From: Akebia trifoliata
Lineage: Eukaryota; Streptophyta; Magnoliopsida; Ranunculales; Lardizabalaceae
DNA length: 64,000 bases
Reading direction: 5' to 3'
Assembly (NCBI GenBank): GCA_017979445.1
Contig: JADQWC010000478.1
Location: 117,725 to 181,724, forward strand
The position numbers and the translations under genes are program-made. A model generated the notes under the pieces. The model did no database searches and was not told where the DNA came from. It saw only the letters and a program-made list of their open reading frames with translations. Of the stretch, positions 59,576 through 64,000 are shown piece by piece. How positions within the stretch are numbered: the stretch's first letter is position 1; every line of letters begins with the position of its first letter.

Positions 59576-60560
59576 CAAGGGTGGATTTACAATGGGGGCA
59601 CTTGCCCCCACAATAATTTTCAAAGTCCATGGATTAGAGAGCTATTGTAACAGATTAGAGAGCTATTGACTTTAATTTTCAAAGTCCATGGATTAGAGAG
59701 CTATTGACTTTAAAAAATAAAATGACCCAAACTCAGTTGAGATAAAGGGGGTGATCTTGAATAAGATTTAAACTCCCTTTTTGTTGTTTTTAATAGTTCA
59801 AGTAGATTGAACTTTTAGAATTATGTTGAAATATTTATTGGCACCTTTCATCGAAATCCAACACCATCTCCCCAAATCTTAATCTAGGTTTTCTCTTTTG
59901 AAACAAACGATTTTGTGTATTTTTCACTTAGTTATTGTAGCAATAGTAAGAGATTGTTCATTGTTTTCTCTAAATCATCATCTCGATTTTGCTCTCTCTG
60001 AAAAATCATCGTCAGCACTAAAAATCTGATATGGGTTTTCTCTAAAAAAAATTCTAAAACCCAGAAGGATGGATCCATACTCTGAATTCTAAACTATGTT
60101 TCTGCCGAACTCTAATGGTGAACTTGGGTTCGATGGATATCTTATGAATTAAAAATCTGAAATCGTCATCTTTGTCGAAAATGAGTGAGAAGATGAGAGA
60201 TGGACTGTGTGATTTGGTGTTGGTGGTGAGTTAGGTTTGGGAGTGGTTTTGAATTAGGTTTAGAGTCGTGAGGCCATGAGAGAGTTTGCAAGAGAGGGAG
60301 AATGCAATTAAGAGTTGTAGAGAGAGGGAGAACAAGAGAGAGAGGGGGTCTGCGTGCGTGAAACCAAGAGAGAAGACTGACGAGAGATGTTTTTTAGGGA
60401 TGTATTTGTGAATACATGATAAGTTTCAAATTACAAATGTGGTAAACAGCCGTCACGCACGTTTTCTATTTTAACACCATCTGACCGTCCATTGTGCGTA
60501 AATCTAACGGTTGTTGTGAATCGGTTTTGAAGATGTTTTCATGTTTGGGCGTCGAACCGC
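59576..60560. other. Intergenic DNA with a palindrome and short duplication
   Basis: atgggggcacttgcccccac (about 59592-59611) resembles the palindromes near 9917, 24605 and 36430. A 58-bp unit (aattttcaaagtccatggat...) is repeated at about 59616 and 59674. A GA-rich stretch follows near 60270-60350. No gene is seen. Confidence 0.5.
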
Positions 60561-60569
60561 TCCCTATAT

Positions 60570-60945
60570 ATACCTAGGTTAGGTTCCTTAGACAAAGTGT
60601 TTTGTCCTACATGGGCTATAAATTTCAAAATGACCTGATTTTTTGTGAGGATGATCTCTATGGTGAGGAAATCCTCCTCACAAAAAATCATCCTATTTTG
60701 AAATTTCTAACTCTAGTTTATAGGTTGAAGAATTTTCAACCGTCAATTTTTTACCATTAGTTTGTAACAACTTTACATGGAATTAGAAGTTTTGAAATGG
60801 GCTGATTTTTTTTTTGTAAGGATGATCTCCTCACCATAGAAATCATCCTAAAAAAATCAGCCCATTTTGAAACTTTTTAGCCATATAAGACAACTTTGTG
60901 TAGAACGTTGCCTACAATTTTGTCTATCAAACGCTATCATATATA
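60570..60945. mobile_element. Double-hairpin MITE, diverged copy
   Basis: Hairpins lie at about 60608-60715 and 60780-60885, with the family spacer between them. The termini (ttagacaaagtgttttgtcc and, reversed, gatagacaaaattgtaggca) match only partly. It ends in atatatatat, where the copia LTR begins. Confidence 0.55.
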
Positions 60946-60947
60946 TA

Positions 60948-61126
60948 TGTTAGATTAATTTTTTTATTGGGTGGGCCCACGTCTTTAATTAAGTGTAAGT
61001 GGGCTACACATGCTTTTATAATATATAAATAGAGACGAGGAGGAGGGTTCGAACCTTTTCAAGTTTGACCCTCTCTCCTTGTTTCTTCTCTCCTTTTTCT
61101 CGTGGATTGATTCTTGGTATCTAACA
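60948..61126 (+). mobile_element. 5' LTR of copia element 2 (179 bp)
   Basis: The terminal inverted repeats TGTTAGAT and ATCTAACA bound a short LTR with tataatatataaatagag (about 61017-61035) as TATA region. A CT-rich stretch precedes the end. The 3' LTR lies beyond the window. The element sits in the TA tract at the end of the MITE at 60570. Confidence 0.85.
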
Positions 61127-61138
61127 TGGTATCAAAGC
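61127..61138 (+). other. Primer-binding site of copia element 2
   Basis: tggtatcaaagc directly follows the LTR and differs by one base from tggtatcagagc, the complement of the initiator tRNA-Met 3' end. Confidence 0.85.
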
Positions 61139-61379
61139 ATCTCTACTCTTAGATTAATCCATTCCTCCTTTTCCGATTTATTTATTTTTCATTCAAAGTT
61201 CTTCAGACCCTAAGACCTTGGTAAAAAACATGACTTAAGAGTCTTCGTTTGTAGTGTTTTACACCTAGACGTGTATCTAGGGAGTAGTTTTTGATTTGTT
61301 TATGGTTTGTCGATTATTGTGAAGTTTGTGTTACATTTTTGAAACCCCAAAATTCTTTTTTATAACAAATATGTGAATA

Positions 61380-61480
61380 GTATTCCGTGAATAGTGTCGT
61401 GTGAACAGTGCCGTGCGAACAATGTCGGGTGAACATTGGCGCATGAAAAGTGTTGCGTAAACAATGTTGTGTATAGTATT
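61380..61480 (+). repeat. Short tandem repeat in the copia 2 leader
   Basis: About six degenerate copies of a 15-18 bp unit like gtgaacagtgtcgtgc lie between the primer-binding site and gag. Confidence 0.7.
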
Positions 61481-61779
61481 TTATGCACACAAAAAAGGGT
61501 TTTAATCTCTAGTTGTGTTACAAGTGAAACCCTAGATATGTATCTAGGGCCTTGTTGGTGGTTGAGTTATAGTAGTTATTTTTTGAGGGCTTTATGATCA
61601 ATTTTGGGAGCTTTACAAATATATTTTCTGCGTTTGGTCGTGTTTAAGTAGTTTTCTTTACCTTTTTAGGATTTTTTATTTTCTCAAAAATACACTCTGG
61701 ATATGTCATTTACCATTGTCACATCTCATAAGTGTTTTTACACCTATTGTTACTACTTTGACAGTGTTTTTGATCTCCA

Positions 61780-64000
61780 GTGTGTTATGGTATTTTTGTC
61801 AGATCTCTTCACTCTTCGATTTTAGCGAATGATATAGGTTTTTTTCTTTATCGGGTTTCTACGCAATTTTTTGTGCGTGTGGAGTATTGGTGCTGGTGTT
61901 CTCAATTGATGGGTAGTTTCTCGACTTGCCTTTTAGTTCACATCGATGGTTGCTCACATAGATGCTCGGGTTCCAATGGTGGTAATCGGGGTGGCCATAG
62001 TGGCACACGGGTGGTCGTGGTAGTGGCGGCGGCGGCGGCTATAGCTAAGGCGCTGAGAGATCCAATTGGAAGTGCAACTATTGTGGAAAGACTGGGCATA
62101 CAAAAGATTATTGTTGGAACAAATGGGGACATTCCGATTATGCCCACCAAACTTCTGTTGATTTGTCTTCTACCTCTGTTACTCAACTTTCTGCCCCAAG
62201 ACCATGGTTACCGATTCTAAGTCTCAGGACAACATTACTATTCAGCTCAATCAGATCTTCAAAAAGTTGTCAGGTCTACCCTTTCCTTTATCTACTCCCA
62301 CCGCAACCATAACTAACACAGGTAAATCTACTTGTGTAGCTGCTTAATCCCCTCATTTTTGGGGTTTGATTCTGGAGCTAGTGCTTACATGTCTGGTACC
62401 TCCCCAATATTTTTTAATTTTCGCTCCTCTAAATCTCATATTGTCTTACTTGGTGGCTCTTCTCAATCGATGCTTAGAATTAGTGATCTTCATCCCACAA
62501 ATTTCATGACACTAACTTCTGGCTTATTTGTTCCTGAATTTCCATTTAAACTTCTTTTTGTGAGTCAACTAACAAAATCACTGCATTGTTCTGTAAATTT
62601 TTCTCCTACTTGTTTTTTTAAGACCTCAGGACGAAAAAGATGATCAGTTTAAGGGCATGAGCGTAATGAACTGTATTTTCTAGACCATGATGAGTCAATT
62701 CCTACTTTGAGTGTTACAACCTCTCCTTTACAGTGTAGCATTATCGCTTGGGTCACCTATCACTGCAGAACTTGCGTCAAGTTGTTCCCACGTTAAGTCC
62801 TATTTCAATTTTGGAATGTGAGGTTTGTCAGTTAGGCAAGCATCATCGTAGTAGTTCCCCTCCTAATTTAGATAATCGTAAGTTGAGTCCTTTTGATGTA
62901 GTCCGTTCAAACATTTGGGGTCCTACAAGGATAAAGAGTACTTTTGATTTTTCTTATTTAGTCTTTTTTTGTGGATGATTATTCTTGAATGACTCAGCTA
63001 GTTTTAATGCAAGATCATTCTGAACTACCCAAAATCTTTTTAGCATTTTATAATGAAATATTTGTTTAATTCGAACGACGTATAAAAAATTTCCGTTCTA
63101 ACAATACCCTTGAATATACCCAAAATTGTATGTCTGATTTCTACAGAGACCATGGTATTCTCCATCAGACTACTTGTCTACACACTTCCCAACTGAATGG
63201 TATTGTCGAGCGTAAGCTTCGTCATCTTTTGGATGTTATCCCCACTTTATTGTTTAACATGTACATTTCCAAACCTTATTGGGCATATGCAGTCCTTACT
63301 GCTTGTTACTTTATTAATCGGGCTCCTACACCTGTCTTGGGTAGTCGAACTCCTTTTTCCTTATTATATCCTAATGTCAAGCCCTACCCTATAGTTCTGT
63401 GTGTCTTTAGGTGTGTTTCCTTCATCTATATTCTTGGGACTGGTCTTGATAAGTTGTCTCCTTGTATTGATAAGTATGTCTTTTGGAGTTACTCTAGAAC
63501 TCAAAAAGGCTATCATTGTTATGATCCTGTAGAATGTAAATATTATACCAGTGCTGATATTATTTTTTTGAGTTCACTACCTTTTCTCTACTCCGAGTCA
63601 TCAGTTTGATTTTGATCTCGTCTCTTCTCGTCAGGGGGAGTTAGTTTGCCTATAGTTCCTCTTCCAATGTCCTCTCCTCCACATTAGCAGGTCTATCAGC
63701 ACTCTCAACATCACCCAGTTGTATCATATGGTTCGGCCACACCATCACCTGACTCTCTTGAGGGCCTCTCACAACTCCCTCATCATCAACGATACTTACT
63801 ACATTGCGAAAAGGTATTTTTTCCTGCATTAAGCATCATATATCAAATTTTGTGTTTTTCCATCACCTTTCATCTACTTTTTGTTCATTTGCATTTTCAT
63901 AGCCCATTGGTTCTGTCCCTAGTTCTTATCGCCAGGCTCTTAACTTCTTTAAGATGGAAACTTGCTATGGATGACGAGATGTATGCACTTTATCAAAATT
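61780..64000 (+). pseudogene. Ty1/copia gag-pol of element 2, degenerate, runs off the window
   Basis: The order gag, protease, integrase, then RT identifies copia. An intact zinc knuckle CNYCGKTGHTKDYC lies at 62073-62114, in a different frame from the longest ORF there. The protease has DSGAS at 62368-62382. The integrase zinc-binding part (ECEVCQLGKHH) lies near 62815, and the integrase core with HQTTCLHTSQLNG and VERKLRHLLDV spans about 63130-63610. The start of RT (LRWKLAMDDEMYAL) lies at about 63950-64000. Frameshifts and stops separate these blocks, so it is probably inactive, but the protein motifs are better kept than in the first gypsy remnant. Confidence 0.85.

Noticed and set aside
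59315..59623. Pro/Ser/Phe-rich minus-strand ORFs
   Set aside because: They are by-products of the purine-rich plus strand, which leaves few stop codons on the opposite strand.
61780..62220. 146-residue plus-strand ORF rich in Val and Ala
   Set aside because: It is a shadow frame. The genuine copia zinc knuckle is encoded in another frame at 62073-62114.

Overview
The window is nuclear DNA from a flowering plant. It is AT-rich and dominated by transposable elements. The evidence is spliced coding exons with plant-type introns, a nuclear plant tRNA-Leu(CAA), plant Ty1/copia and Ty3/gypsy LTR retrotransposons, and many short non-autonomous inverted-repeat elements. I cannot name the species.

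Only two protein genes look real. The first is a complete nine-exon gene on the minus strand (start 12069, stop 2580). It encodes a 501-residue cytosolic aldehyde dehydrogenase of the plant family 2C type (ALDH2C4/REF1-like). All catalytic residues fall at their standard positions: N169, K192, E268, C302 and E399. One of its introns starts with GC instead of GT. The second is a small single-exon gene at 55628-55888. It encodes an 86-residue plant-specific protein with a CSPTQHPGSFRCR motif. A tRNA-Leu(CAA) gene lies at 948-1031. A 24-codon exon with good splice sites at 58112-58183 could not be assigned to a gene.

Layout: 1-880, double-hairpin MITEs in TA repeats; 948-1031, tRNA; 2430-12300, the ALDH gene, whose 4.85-kb first intron carries several small transposons; 12388-12925, a hAT-like fragment; 14350-20070, a decayed Tat-like gypsy element with about 23 copies of a 52-bp repeat before its putative 3' LTR; 21046-22770, a truncated gypsy 5' LTR plus gag; 28143-34192, a complete but inactivated copia element with a perfect 5-bp target duplication; 36536-37967, an inverted array of palindromic minisatellites flanked by two related MITEs; 37988-40178, a cluster of double-hairpin MITEs inserted in (TA)n tracts; 44444-47245, a 300-bp direct repeat; 47595-47975, a double-hairpin MITE with a 9-bp target duplication; 49037-52979, an internally deleted chromovirus on the minus strand; 55315-55980, the small gene; 59059-60945, two more hairpin elements; and 60948 to the window end, the 5' part of another copia element with a 179-bp LTR.

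The most unusual thing here is the double-hairpin MITE family. Many copies of a roughly 100-nt near-perfect hairpin are arranged in pairs. They share the core but have at least four different terminal sequences, prefer (TA)n tracts, and show a 9-bp target duplication where the flanks are not TA. That points to Mutator-like mobilisation.
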